Shown here piece by piece: positions 22,290 through 32,756 of a stretch of DNA of 64,000 bases. A model generated the notes under the pieces. It had not been told where the DNA came from, made no database searches, and saw only the letters and a list, made by a program, of their open reading frames with translations. The stretch comes from Amborella trichopoda. Its lineage: Eukaryota > Streptophyta > Magnoliopsida > Amborellales > Amborellaceae. The number at the start of each line of letters is the position of its first letter. Position 1 is the stretch's first letter. The stretch is from contig NW_006499207.1 in the NCBI RefSeq assembly GCF_000471905.2, forward strand, positions 1 through 64,000, read 5' to 3'. A program made the translations under genes and the position numbers.

Positions 22290-22860
22290 TAGGCAGAAAG
22301 CTAATCCACGCTTACGATCACATCAAAATCTTGAATTTCTAAGAGTATTAAATCCACTAACAGTTCATTTTCTTCTATCCTGATTACATAAGATTTGTAT
22401 ACTAGATTGGTATCAATTGAATTCCCCATAGGTGTGCAAAGTGTGGTGACACAAATTGTTCTGGTTCTACCCTTAAGTGGCATGCAAGGTATTCCAATTG
22501 TTTTGGTTCTACCCTTAAGTGGCATGCAAAGTGTGGTGACACAAATGCATGAGTAAATCTAGGATCAATCAAAACATAAACTACTCTTTGAAAGATAGTA
22601 AGAGTACCTTGAATCATCGATTTTGAGGCTTGAGCGTCTTGCTGGGTGATCATGAATACTCTTCCCTTCATCTGAGGTTTTTGGGCTGCCTCTTCAGGCT
22701 TCGAATGTTGCTGCATTTTCAAGGCAAGACGATCTTTGATTTCATGCCCCAACTTCCCACATTGGAAGCAAGCTCCGATTTCCCAATAACAAGGTGTCAT
22801 CCCATGTTTCTTCTTACATCTTTTACAAGGTTCTAGTGGGTTTTGAAATGGCATCGGCCT
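22290..22860 (-). pseudogene. gypsy-1 zinc knuckle and protease
   Basis: The minus strand gives a CKRCKKKHG cluster and a CCHC knuckle (CFQCGKLGHEIKD, last Cys lost), then protease pieces VLIDPRFTHAFVSPHFACHL. The usual Asp-Thr/Ser-Gly is DPR here, so the active site is altered. IEENELLVDLILLEIQDFDVI closes the domain. A local duplication scrambles the middle: a 21-base block occurs at 22435 and 22527 with a repeated RVEP segment between. Confidence 0.8.
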
Positions 22861-23430
22861 TGGCCTTTTGTTTGCTCTTTCAAATTGTTGTCGATTAGAT
22901 GGTGTGGGCCTAACCTGACTTCTCTGGTTTTTCCTCTTTTAGTAATCTTCGCAGTCTTTTTCAACAATTTGGGCTCGATCCACTATTTCTGTATAAGTTC
23001 TTAATTTTAAGACTGATATTCTGCTTCTGATGGCTGATCTGAGGCCCCTTTCAATTTTTTTCACATTTCTTGCCTCATTGTTGATCATATATAGAGCAAA
23101 CCGGGCCAATTTCATAAACTTGGGCTCATACTGTGCTATCGTCCTGTTCCCTTAGACTAATTCCAGAAATTCCATTCTTTTTTATCTCGAATAAAATCTA
23201 GGAAGTACTTATCACTAAATGTCTCTAGAAATACTTCCTAGATTTTATTCGAGATAAAAAAGAAATGGAATTTTCTTAAATTGTTCGATATTACACCAAC
23301 CATTTCTCGTAGCTGACTGCCTAGGTGGATTGTTGTTCTCCATCTGATGTTACATAAGGGCAACCATATTTTCCAAGGCTTTATGAATTCCTTTCATATT
23401 AGCTTCAGCCATTCGGGATCTTGACCTCGT
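22861..23430 (-). pseudogene. gypsy-1 gag remnant with internal deletion
   Basis: The N-terminal piece (MAEANMKGIHKALENM, from about 23417) is joined directly to the gag core (FSDKYFLDFIRDKK, then YEPKFMKLARFALYM and KKIERGLRSAIRSRI). The usual region between them is missing. An inverted repeat of the KYFLDFIRDKK segment sits exactly at the join (23170-23270). Confidence 0.75.
23170..23270. repeat. Inverted repeat, 31-bp perfect arms, 24-bp loop
   Basis: Left arm 23177-23207 and right arm 23232-23262 are exact reverse complements. The match extends seven more bases outward with one extra base on the right. The left arm is authentic gag coding sequence; the right arm is an inverted copy of it. 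Confidence 0.95.
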
Positions 23431-23503
23431 ATTAGTCTGTACATACAATAAGTATGACTTAAAGTACATTCTATTCAAATTTCCTAAGAATCCTAAACCT
23501 ATT

Positions 23504-23515
23504 GCTCTGATACCA
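23504..23515 (-). promoter_or_regulatory. gypsy-1 primer binding site (initiator Met tRNA type)
   Basis: On the minus strand TGGTATCAGAGC follows the 5' LTR end after five bases, matching the 3' end complement of plant initiator methionine tRNA. Confidence 0.9.
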
Positions 23516-23520
23516 AAAAT

Positions 23521-24388
23521 TGTCATACCCCAAGTTTTATAACACTAAAATTCTTGAGATGTGACAGTCAATCCTTAAAGAACATTTTTTTTTTATTTCT
23601 AAGAATCTGTACAAAGTCTTCTCATAACGATTATTAACATGAAAGTCTAGATATATACATCTGTTGATAGGATGGAATTTACAATCGTGAATTTGAACAA
23701 AATGTACGAGAAAAATTGAATCATAACTACAGTTTCTTCAAAGCTGGTCATGTTGTGCATTCAAACTATGAGACTGCAATTACCCTGAAAATAATTTACC
23801 CTAGTTTGATGCATTTGGATACACAGTAAGTGATCATCATAGTCCTCAAAATAATCATGTTTGGAAGATGTAAACATTTTCTAAAAAGATGTCTATTGAA
23901 ATACGAGGAAGAGCATTTATAGAGAACAGTTTCACTTTCATTGATACACAATTTAGCATAATCCAAAAGATCGAAATACAAATAAACACTTTAATAGAGA
24001 TGCATAATTCAAACGATTTCACAAAGTACCCTACTAGCGTCCCAAGTAGGTCACCTATATACCCCACCAGCATCCTGAATGGGTCAAGTTCATCCCTGTA
24101 GGTCCAATCATACCTCACTGATGTACCGGATGAGTCCATTTAATCCCTACCGGTATATCGGATAAGTTCACTTATACCTCAGAGGTGTACCGAATGAGTC
24201 CACTTAATCCGTACCGACGTACCGGATAGGTCCACTTATCCTCACCGACGTATCGGATGAGTCCACTTGTACACTTAAAGTATCTTTGAAACTCTCTAAA
24301 CATCAGAAAGTAGTAATATCGCGTATACAGAACATCCTTGAAATCATTAACATGAATTCACTTGAAGCAATTTAAAACAATCACTTTC
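23521..24388 (-). repeat. gypsy-1 5' LTR, truncated
   Basis: Starts TGTCATACCC on the plus strand and matches the 3' LTR through the caatcactttcat block, then stops at 24388 where copia sequence begins. It has an extra stretch near 23755-24000 relative to the 3' LTR and about 5-6 units of the 31-32 bp minisatellite at 24060-24275. About 0.94 kb of the LTR is lost at the junction. Confidence 0.85.
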
Positions 24389-25662
24389 ATTTGGCAAATT
24401 AGATCCGACAATTTAACACACATTTGGCAAATTAGATCCGACAATGGAACTGAATTCTATAATAAATCCAATCTTGATTTTTTAACTCACTGGGTGTCGT
24501 TCCACAATCAAGTTGTGTTGACACTCCACAACAAAATGGCGTTGTGGAGTGTAAACACCGTCACCTCCTTAATATCGCTCGCACACGTTATTTTCAAGCT
24601 CACTTACCTTTAGATTTTTGGGTGAATGTGTATTGATTGTCGCATACCTAATCAACCGCCTACCCAATCAACCGCCTACCCACACCGGTACTTCATGGTA
24701 AAACCCCACGTGGAATTCTTTTTCAAAAACCACCTTGTTTCTCTCATTTAAGGGTTTTTGAATGCTTACATTTTGGTCACAATACATCCATCCCACATGA
24801 AATTGAAAAACGTGATTCACCCGGCATATTTATCGGATACGCTCACAGCCGAAAAGGTTTCGAAATTTTTGACATTCCCACCAAGAAAATCTATGTCACT
24901 CAGGATGTAATCTTTCATGAACACATCTTTCCCTATACATTTCTCGCTTCACCCACTAATAATTCCCCTGTTCTTCCCCTACCACCTGTTGACCATGAAG
25001 ACATCTCTTCCACACAACCACCACCTCACCACATGCCAACCAACCAGGATCAGACCCATGCTACTGCTGCCCCATCACCCACTCCCTAGAATCACCATCC
25101 CTTTCGTCATTCCACTCGTACTCGAAAGCAGCCCACTTAACTTCAAGACTACTACTGCTCCATTGCCCAATCTCAATCTCCCTCTTCGGCTGCTGACTCA
25201 AGTACAAACCACCCTCTTCAACATTTTTTATCTTACAGTAATTTTAATCCATCACACTTATCTTTTCTCACATCTTTAGCTATAATCCAAGAACTTGCCA
25301 CTTTTGCTGAATGACGTGATGCTATGCAAGCTAAAATTGTTGCTCTCTCCAACAACAAAACATGGTCCCTAGTTCCATTATGTCATGGCAAGAAACCCAT
25401 TGGTTGCAAATGGGTCTATTAAATCAAAAGGAACTCTGATGGTACAATTGAGTGCTACAAGGCGCGTCTTGTTGCCAAAGGCTACACACAAGTTGAAGGA
25501 TTTGATTATCATGATACCTTTGCATCTATAGCAAAGCTTGTTACCGTTCAGGTTCTTCTTGCTGTCGCCACAGCCCATGGCTGTCCTTTACATCAACTGG
25601 ACGTTCACAATGCCTTTCTCTATGGCGACCTTGATGAAGAAGTTTATATGTCCCTAGTTAGG
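24389..25662 (+). pseudogene. Ty1/copia integrase to RT fragment (left part of split copia element)
   Basis: Plus-frame pieces run in order. IRSDNGTEFYN holds the second integrase Asp; the following region is the expected integrase Glu site (equivalent of [14 protein letters not shown]). Then come FGCLHFGHN-like, FIGYAHSRKGFEIFD and YVTQDVIFHEHIFPY. A Pro-rich linker follows, then RT start [55 protein letters not shown]. It is cut at 25662 by the Tat-like LTR. The 5' half (gag, protease, integrase start) is missing at the gypsy-1 junction, where a 33-bp duplication occurs (24389 and 24422). The matching pol end is at 53756. Confidence 0.85.
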
Positions 25663-26334
25663 TGCATCGATCTCACCCTCCGGGTCGAGATGAAATGATG
25701 ACACGTGTCTCGAGTTTCAGGAGAACACGAGACTTGAGATCGCTCTCTCGAGAACTTTGTTAGGAAACAAGGGTAGATATACCAATCGATGAAAGAGGAT
25801 TTTAAGGTGGGTTCGAGACTTACTCGGGCTGGCTAGCATGGACGCCCTCTTAGATCACGAAGAAAGCCCCCTAGTCTTTCAACTGGTTCGAAATCGCCTC
25901 CCTTGACCTGTACTCTCATATTTATGCAATCACACACACATGGTTAATGTTACATGACAAGTGGGCCAAGGGACCCCACTTTGTCTTTGGGCGAATGTAC
26001 ACAGGCATGCACATCCAGAAGAAGGGAAAGATAAGAAGATAGAGATTGGGGTGAGAAGAAGAAAAGGAAGAGATAAAATAGAAGAATGGGGATAGAAGAA
26101 TTTGACCAAGCGGCTAGACCAGTAGATGATTGACCTGGCATGGTAGCAAGACGAGCACGGTAACTCAGACCGGCACAACGACATTATTACTAGACGATGA
26201 AACCAATACCGACCAGCTTGGCACGATGGCTAGTCTGTCGTGAAAGTATGACGGACACGGTAACTAGGACGAACACGACGACATTATTGCTAAACAACAA
26301 GACTACCATGATAATGCTAATCTCGACCGCCATT

Positions 26335-26850
26335 GGCCAAACAAAAGAGGAAAAAGAAAGAAGAGAGAAAAGAAAGAGAGGTAAAATAGAAGAAGAGAGA
26401 GAAGAAAAGAGAATAAAGAGTAAGAAGGGAGAAGAAAAGAAAGAGAGAGAGAAAAGAAAAAGAAGAAAAGAATAATAGAGTGGAAGAAGAGAGAAGAAGA
26501 CGAGAAGAAGATGAAGAAGAAATAAGAGTGAGAGAGAAAGAAGAAGGAAGAGAGAGAAAGACAGAGAGAAGAAAGAAAAGAGGATAAGAAGAAATGATTG
26601 AAAGAAAGAAGAGAGAGAAAGAAGAAGGAAGAAGGAAGAGAGAGAAAGAAGAAGAAAGAAGGAATATAGAGAAAGACAGAGAGAAGAAAGAAAAGAGGAT
26701 AAGAAGAAATGATAGAAAGAAAGAAGACAGAGAAAGAAGAAGGAAGAAGGAAGAGAGAGAAAGAAAAAGGAAGAAAGAAAGAAAGAAGAGAGAGAAAGAT
26801 AGAGAGAGAAGGAAGAGAGATAAAGAAGATAGGGAAAGAAGAGGGGGAAG
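26335..26850. repeat. Long GA-rich purine tract
   Basis: About 500 bases almost free of pyrimidines on the plus strand, made of irregular gaaagaagag-type repeats. The long minus-strand Ser/Leu/Phe-rich frames across it are composition artefacts. Such tracts can form triplex DNA; that is inference. A second, similar tract occupies 27655-27990. Confidence 0.9.
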
Positions 26851-26851
26851 G

Positions 26852-27600
26852 GAAGGAACGTGGATGACGATAGGCTTCTGCCGTCCATGACAGGAGAGAG
26901 AAAAGGGAAGGAAACATGGACTGCGATGGGCTTCCGCCGTCTATGACAGAAGAGAGAGAGGAGAAAGAAACATGGACGACGATGGGCTTCTGCCGTCCAT
27001 GACAGTAGAGAACGGAAGGAAACGTAGATGACGATGGGATTTTGCCGTCCATGATAGAAGAGAGAGAAGGGAATGAAACATGGACAGCGATGGGCTTCCG
27101 CCATCCATGACAAGAGAGAGAGAAAGGAAGGAAACATGGATGGCGATGAGCTTCCGCCGTCCATGACATGAGAGAGAGACGAGTGAAAGAACATGGACGA
27201 CGATGAGCTTCTGCAGTCCATGACAGAAGGGAAGGAACAAGAAAAAGAACATGGATGGCGATGGCTTCCGCCATCCATAACATGAGAGAGAGAGAAGAGG
27301 AAAAAACATGGACAGCGACGGGCTTTCGCCGTCCATGACATGAGAGGGAGACAAGAGACATGAGAGGGAAACAAGAGAAAGAACATGGATGGCAATATGC
27401 TTTCACCGTCCATGACAAGAGAGAGAGAGGAAGAATATGGACGGTGATAGGCTTCCGCCATCCATGACAAGGGATAGAGGAGAGTGAAGATGCATGGACG
27501 GCGATAGGCTTACGTCGTTCATGACAAGAGGGGAAGATACCTGGACAGTGACCCGGCCCGTCACTAGGGCTAGACCCGACTCACTGTTCATGTTTCAGGA
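26852..27600. repeat. Hairpin-forming minisatellite, 55-60 bp units, about 12 copies
   Basis: Each unit has a catggacggc arm, an 11-12 base spacer containing gatgggcttcc, a gccgtccatg arm and a GA-rich spacer. The two consensus arms are perfect reverse complements; most copies pair at 8-9 of 10 positions. The unit at 27250-27279 has both arms changed so that pairing is kept (ggatggc with gccatcc). Not present as an array in the other LTR. Confidence 0.85.
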
Positions 27601-29461
27601 GACAAGAAAGGAAAAAGAATGTCATGCGCGACAATAGGTATCGCCGTGCATGACTAAGGAGGAGAGAGAAAGGTAAGATTAGAGAGAGAAAGGGAAAGAC
27701 AGAGAAAAGAGAAAGAAAGAAAGAGAATAGAGAAAGAAAGTAAGAGAGAGAAACATGGAGGGAAGAGAAAGGAAAGATTAAGAGAAGAAGAGAGAGAAAA
27801 GAGGAGAGAGCAAAAGAGAGATGAGAGGAGGAGAGAAAGAGAAAAAAGAGGAGGAGAGAGAAAGAGAGACCAGAGGAGAAGAGAGAAAGAGAGAGAAGAG
27901 ATGAGGAGAGCAAGAAAGAGAAGAGATGATGAGAGAGAAAGAGAGATGATATGATGAGAGAGAAAGAGAGATGTTATGAGGAGAGAGAAAGTTACCTCAC
28001 CAAAGGGTATCAAATTTTTTTTTCTCTCCTATCTCTCTCTCTCCAAGACGCACCCACAATCTCAATGCAAAATTCTCAAATCTTATTCATGAAATTGAAG
28101 AATGAGGGGAACTTTTTACAATTAGATTTAACACATATTCATAGAATTGGGCCCAAACATGGGTGGATGCCCAAAATCTAACCTAGTTGATAATAATTAT
28201 AATTATTTTGAATTAAAAAAAATCTAAAAATAGGGTGCAAAATAACATTTTTGCTCCTGCCCAACAATTCATGGAATTCCAAAATAGTCATTGCTGCACC
28301 CATGAAATGTGTGCGATTTTCCTTGGCCGATTCGGGGTTGCTTCGGTGAACATCCTACCAAAAGCTGATTGTTTTCTCGTTAATCTTGAAATGGCGATCG
28401 ATTTGATCCCATTTCGAGTCACGAATCGCATTTTTAGCCCATGATCATGCGACGCGAAACTTGCATGAAACTTGCCATATTTGGATAGAGATTACGTCCG
28501 TTTCTTGACATGTCTTGATGATTTATTCGTTGAATTATACTAAGCATGTCATCATGATTGCGTTGCAACAAATGCTGCTCGATTTCGTTTTCAAACGAAG
28601 ATTTCGTACTTTTGGGTTTTTGGCAGGAATCTGGAATCCGACGGTCAAAATTTACAAAAATTTTATCAGTTTCATGTGTGAAATTAGACTATTCATCTCG
28701 TGAGAGGTCTTCCCAAATGTAGCCTCATACTTACGCAAGTGATGGAACTGGTCTCACGTCAATCCGATCCGCAAGCACCGTGATATGGTCGCTTTAGCGA
28801 GACGCGTCACTGCTGAATTTCTTGTAACTTTTGTCGCGAATCGCCAACTTCTATCTAGATTTTCTCTCTGCTCGGGTATCGTCATGGGGCGTACCACATA
28901 TAAAAACGCCGTCTTGTTGGGACAAACATGCTTCAAAAGGTTTGAGCGCGATCCATCTCAAAACGAGTGAGATATGAGTCTTCAAAGTTGCTGCTCGTGA
29001 CTGTGAAAATAGTCACCATTAATGGTGACTTGGTGCAGGGAGGCCGTACACGAATAGTGTGTGGCCCACCCCTTTTTAATGTTTCACCCATAACTTTGTC
29101 CTAGAGTGTTTGTTTGAGCCAAAACTTGACCCATAGGGGTTTTCGACCGTTCCAAATCCAATGGCTATGGTCCCACAACTATTTAGCACATTGAAAATAG
29201 AGTTTTAGTTACGGGTTCCATTTCAGGGTGTTAGAGGCCGATTTTTTCGAAATTGTTTATTCATCTGCACTGTCTTAAACATGTTTAAGTGCGACGAAAC
29301 TTGGGAGGTGGCCTTTTGGAGTCCCTAGGAAGATCATCATCTGTTTTGGGATAATTTCAAGACTATAAAAAATTTCACTGTATGTCAGGGCTTTATTGAT
29401 CGGCTTCCTCTTTATTCTGCATCGAGGACTCAAGGTGCAGAAAAATTTCTTCAAACAGCTT

Positions 29462-30690
29462 GCCCCACCGAATGTTGTGGTTCAAGAGAAACGAGAAGGA
29501 CAACATTCAAAAAATTTCCTTCAGCTTTATTACTTTTTTCTTCCAAGCCACGGGATCACGTGAACACCGATGAGATATCCACGCAATGCTGTAACTAGGA
29601 TGCTCAGACGTTTGGATGCAATGTGCAGGTCCATTCGTCTAGACTTCGGGGGAGAAGATACTTTTTTTTGAGGGATCCTATCAAAGTCCTCACCCTCGTG
29701 TGGACTATTTGCTAATGGTGGGGGGCACTACATGGAATGCCCACCATCCACATCAGGAGCTCTTCTTGGGTTCCGACAGCTGGGGGCTTTCAAAAAGCTT
29801 GTAGACCCAGTTGGTCAGAATCTAGGCTTGACTAACAGTCGGGTGCCTTGCTTACAAGCTTTCTTCACAATCAGTTAGGGTTTTTGTGTCCTCTGGTGGT
29901 GGTCCACATTTCGAGGCTTTTGTTTTGGATGGACAACCAAAGAACCCTCGGTAGGCGTATGTGCTGCTACACTCAGGTTTGCTTTAACAAGCAGGGTACC
30001 TCTATGGTTCCCATTCTGCCAGGGCCAGTCGGGGGCTTTGTGTTGGCTTGTCCCGATGTTTGGGCCTATCGGTCAGGGAGGGGTTTGGCGAGGAGGCCTC
30101 ATCACCCTGATGTCCTTTCCTGGCTTTACAGGTAGCCTTTGGGGGCGTCTTTGGTTTGCCATTGTGATTGTTTTCTTTTTGGTTGACTTCTTGAGAACGT
30201 GGTCCTTTAGCATGGGAACCTGTCTTGCCATTTCAGCGATTCTTCTGACTTCTGGGTTCTTTCATGAATGGACTCAGACTGTCGGATTCTTCTTGAAACT
30301 CATATTTTTGGGTCCTGATAGCAAAGTATTTACTACCAAGGAGTTTTCTTATTTTGAATGCTAGTTGAGGCCGCCCATGAGAGGTGTGCTGCATCTTCCT
30401 GTTTGTTAGTCCAAACTCCCTTTGCATATTTTCACTTAGACTTGAAAAGTGACGCCATAGAAATGGTTTTCACCATTTTACCCATGACGTTTTGGCCATG
30501 TCCACCCTTATCTTCCATTTTTACTCACAATGCCCTCATGTTTTCATCGTGCTCGGGTTTTTATTTTCACAGAACTCTTTTACTGATGGTTTCATGACCA
30601 TGCCCGTTCGTCATTTTTACTCTTGGCATTCCCTTGTCCAAGTATACACCACGCCTGTTATTTTTTTTTTCTTTTTTGTTTCTCTTTTTG
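29462..30690. other. Tat-like element 3' untranslated region, no gene recognised
   Basis: Lies between the 3' LTR and the tandem repeats. Several plus-strand open stretches (29848-30364) have no recognisable domain. The end of the 3' LTR and the polypurine tract must fall near the left side, but I could not locate them. Confidence 0.4.
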
Positions 30691-31480
30691 TGAAGGCGTG
30701 TTTAGGGTCATACCTCCAGGACCTGCGTGAAGCAGTATAACGTCATGCGGCCAAGACGTGCACCACGGTTTAAGGTCATACAACTAGACCATGGTGGTGA
30801 TGGATGACAGTCTATGGAGGCCACGGAGTGAGTATGGTGGTGGTTTGACTCACTTTCGGGAGATGACACGAGGCTGCTTGCAAAAGATGGATGATGTATG
30901 GATGGAAGGTGGAAAGTGGTGACCCACTAATTGATGGCGAGTATGGATGGTGGGATGGCTCGTCATTTGTGAGCACGGGTGAAACTCACTGGGGAATGAT
31001 GATGGTAATGGAGAAAGATAGATTTAATGGGGGTTCGATTAAGACGGTGTGCACATGATCAGGTCAGTTAGGGAAAGCGTGCGTGAAGATGCACGTAAAG
31101 GGCATGTGCACATGTGTAGAGGCGTGTTTAAGGTCATGCCTCCTAGACCTATGCAAAGCAGTTTAACATCATACTGCTAGGACATGCACTATAGTTTAAG
31201 GTCATATAGCTTGGGCCATGTCTATGCCTTTTAGGGTCATGCAACATGGACCATGCAGTTTAAGGTCGTGCAACTAGACTTCTGCTACAGTTTAAGGTCG
31301 TGCAACTAGACTTCTGCTACAGTTTAAGGTCATATAGTTTGGACCATGGCTGTGCATTTTAGGGTCATGCAACATGGACTATGCAGTTTAAGGTCATGCA
31401 ACTAAACCTCCGCTACAGTTTAAGGTCATATAGTTTAAACCATGCAGTTTTAGGGTCGTGCACCTAGACCATTGTGTGGG
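30690..31480. repeat. 32-bp tandem repeats with 128-bp higher-order period
   Basis: Units share cagtttaaggtcgtgcaact or close variants. Two near-identical units are 32 bases apart (31261 and 31293). A longer block starting aaggtcatatag at 31198 recurs at 31326, a 128-base period. A diverged earlier copy of the block lies at about 30690-30790. Tandem repeats in the 3' untranslated region are typical of Tat/Ogre elements. Confidence 0.8.
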
Positions 31481-31489
31481 TTGCCATGT

Positions 31490-31870
31490 AGGTGAAGCTC
31501 CCTGAGGAGTAGAAGTATGAATGCCAATCCAATTCCATGGGGATAAAATGGTTAGCAGGTGCCTTAGATGGAGATGATATATGGAAGTGGACTTCACTGA
31601 GGATTAGGGGGCAAGTATGACTCCTTAGGGGTGAAAAATGAGGCTCTATGGAGAATAAGTTAATAAAAAGGTAACCCGATTCCCTAAGGATAAAATAGCA
31701 AACGAATAATGGTTTGGTATGAAACAGATCCATCGGGATTGAAGAAGTAAGAACGACCCTAACTCCACTGGGGATGATGGGCAATGGCACGTTCCTGACT
31801 CCACTGGGGATGACAGGTTGCGGCCTAGGTGGAACTCCACTAGGGATAGTGATAGGACACACACGGTGGT
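31490..31870 (+). repeat. Degenerate repeats of actccactggggat motif
   Basis: The motif is clear at about 31760, 31797 and 31828 and occurs in decayed form several times from 31495 (ctccctgaggag, ttccatggggat, cttcactgaggat). It matches the core of the element's own primer binding site region (cgactccactgggg) but on the opposite strand. Confidence 0.6.
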
Positions 31871-32295
31871 AACCAGTTGCTAGCACATGTGCGACATTGG
31901 CATGAGGAGCGTAGCACACATGGTGGTGGACTTAAACGATTGCAGTATTGACATGTGTGGCGCCAGCACAGAAGATAACACAAGCGGTGCTAGCATGTGC
32001 TATGGCAACACACGCGGTGGTAAACTTGAGAACACAAATGGCATTGGGCACAGCCGGCGCTGAGCCATTGAGAACACAGCCAGCGCTGGGCACAAATTAC
32101 ACAGACGGCGGTGACTTGTGTTCAGGCCTCGCGCTCGAGCTTGACCCGGACCTGGTCTCTGTTGTATGGGATTTCATGAGCGGCGGTAAACTTCATTCGG
32201 GCCTCGGGTCTGAGCCCGACCTGGTCTGGTCCATCACCGTTTGGTCTTCTAGGACCTGCCTAGCATTCCCTGTTTGTGAGGGGCACTTTAGGGAA

Positions 32296-32320
32296 GCTGC
32301 TGTTATATAAATGGGGTAAA
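32296..32320 (+). promoter_or_regulatory. TATA box for the antisense plant mobile domain ORF
   Basis: TATATAA at 32304-32310 lies about 450 bases before the ORF on the plus strand, followed by a GA-rich leader. It is oriented to transcribe against the retrotransposon. Position and sequence fit a plant core promoter; activity is inferred. Confidence 0.5.
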
Positions 32321-32756
32321 CCCCATTCTTACCATTTTACCAAAACGATTAGAGGTGAGAGAGATAAAGAAGAGGCTTCTAGCGTGGGAATTTCGACAGT
32401 GTACAAAAACACAGGTATTTCGGCACAGTTGAAGGCTCCGGCAAGGTGTTAACAGGATTTTGCCAGGAAGTGCTGAGGTTTATGATGAGGAAAAGAGGGT
32501 TCAGGTGAAGAAGCGAGAATGCTGATGAGTTGCATAGGTATTCCGGTAGGGGTTCTTGGTCACTGGAGAGGTGGGAGAGAGGCAGCTTAGGGTCGTCGAG
32601 CTTTTTCGTGGGTCTCTGGTCATATCCCGGTGGTCTTTGGTGTTGTGGAGGAAGGAAGAAAGGTCAACTAGCGAGTCTCTGGTGAGCGGAGGGTAGTTTC
32701 CCGGTGGGCAGGGGAAGCACCAATTTCTAAAGGGGTACTCTTCCTAGACTATCAAG

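Larger units (their letters stand above)
17595..24388 (-). mobile_element. gypsy-1: Ty3/gypsy chromovirus-type LTR retrotransposon
   Basis: LTR-flanked element on the minus strand, in the order 5' LTR (23521-24388, truncated), primer site, gag, protease, RT, RNase H, integrase, chromodomain-like tail, polypurine tract and 3' LTR (17595-19170). The initiator-Met-type primer site and the C-terminal LRNKEIPLV, VCILWLHHSRDEST-like tail point to a chromovirus of the Tekay/Del type. Stops and frameshifts occur in every domain and the gag centre is deleted. Sequence similarity to gypsy-2 (45.3-53.8 kb) is clear at protein level. Confidence 0.9.
25663..29461 (-). repeat. Tat-like element 3' LTR (right limit uncertain)
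   Basis: Starts TGCATCGATCTCACCC and aligns with the start of the other LTR (42754). Homology continues through the aaacatgggtgga block (28155 here, 44026 there) to a gaaaaat...cttc block at 29440. Between start and that block this copy is 1,220 bp longer, owing to purine tracts and a minisatellite. The true right end lies beyond 29461 but cannot be fixed because the other copy is truncated there. Confidence 0.8.

Noticed and set aside
26190..27470. 426-codon minus-strand ORF rich in Ser, Leu and Phe
   Set aside because: It lies across the GA-rich tracts and the hairpin minisatellite. Its sequence simply mirrors the repeat, and several frames are open in parallel.
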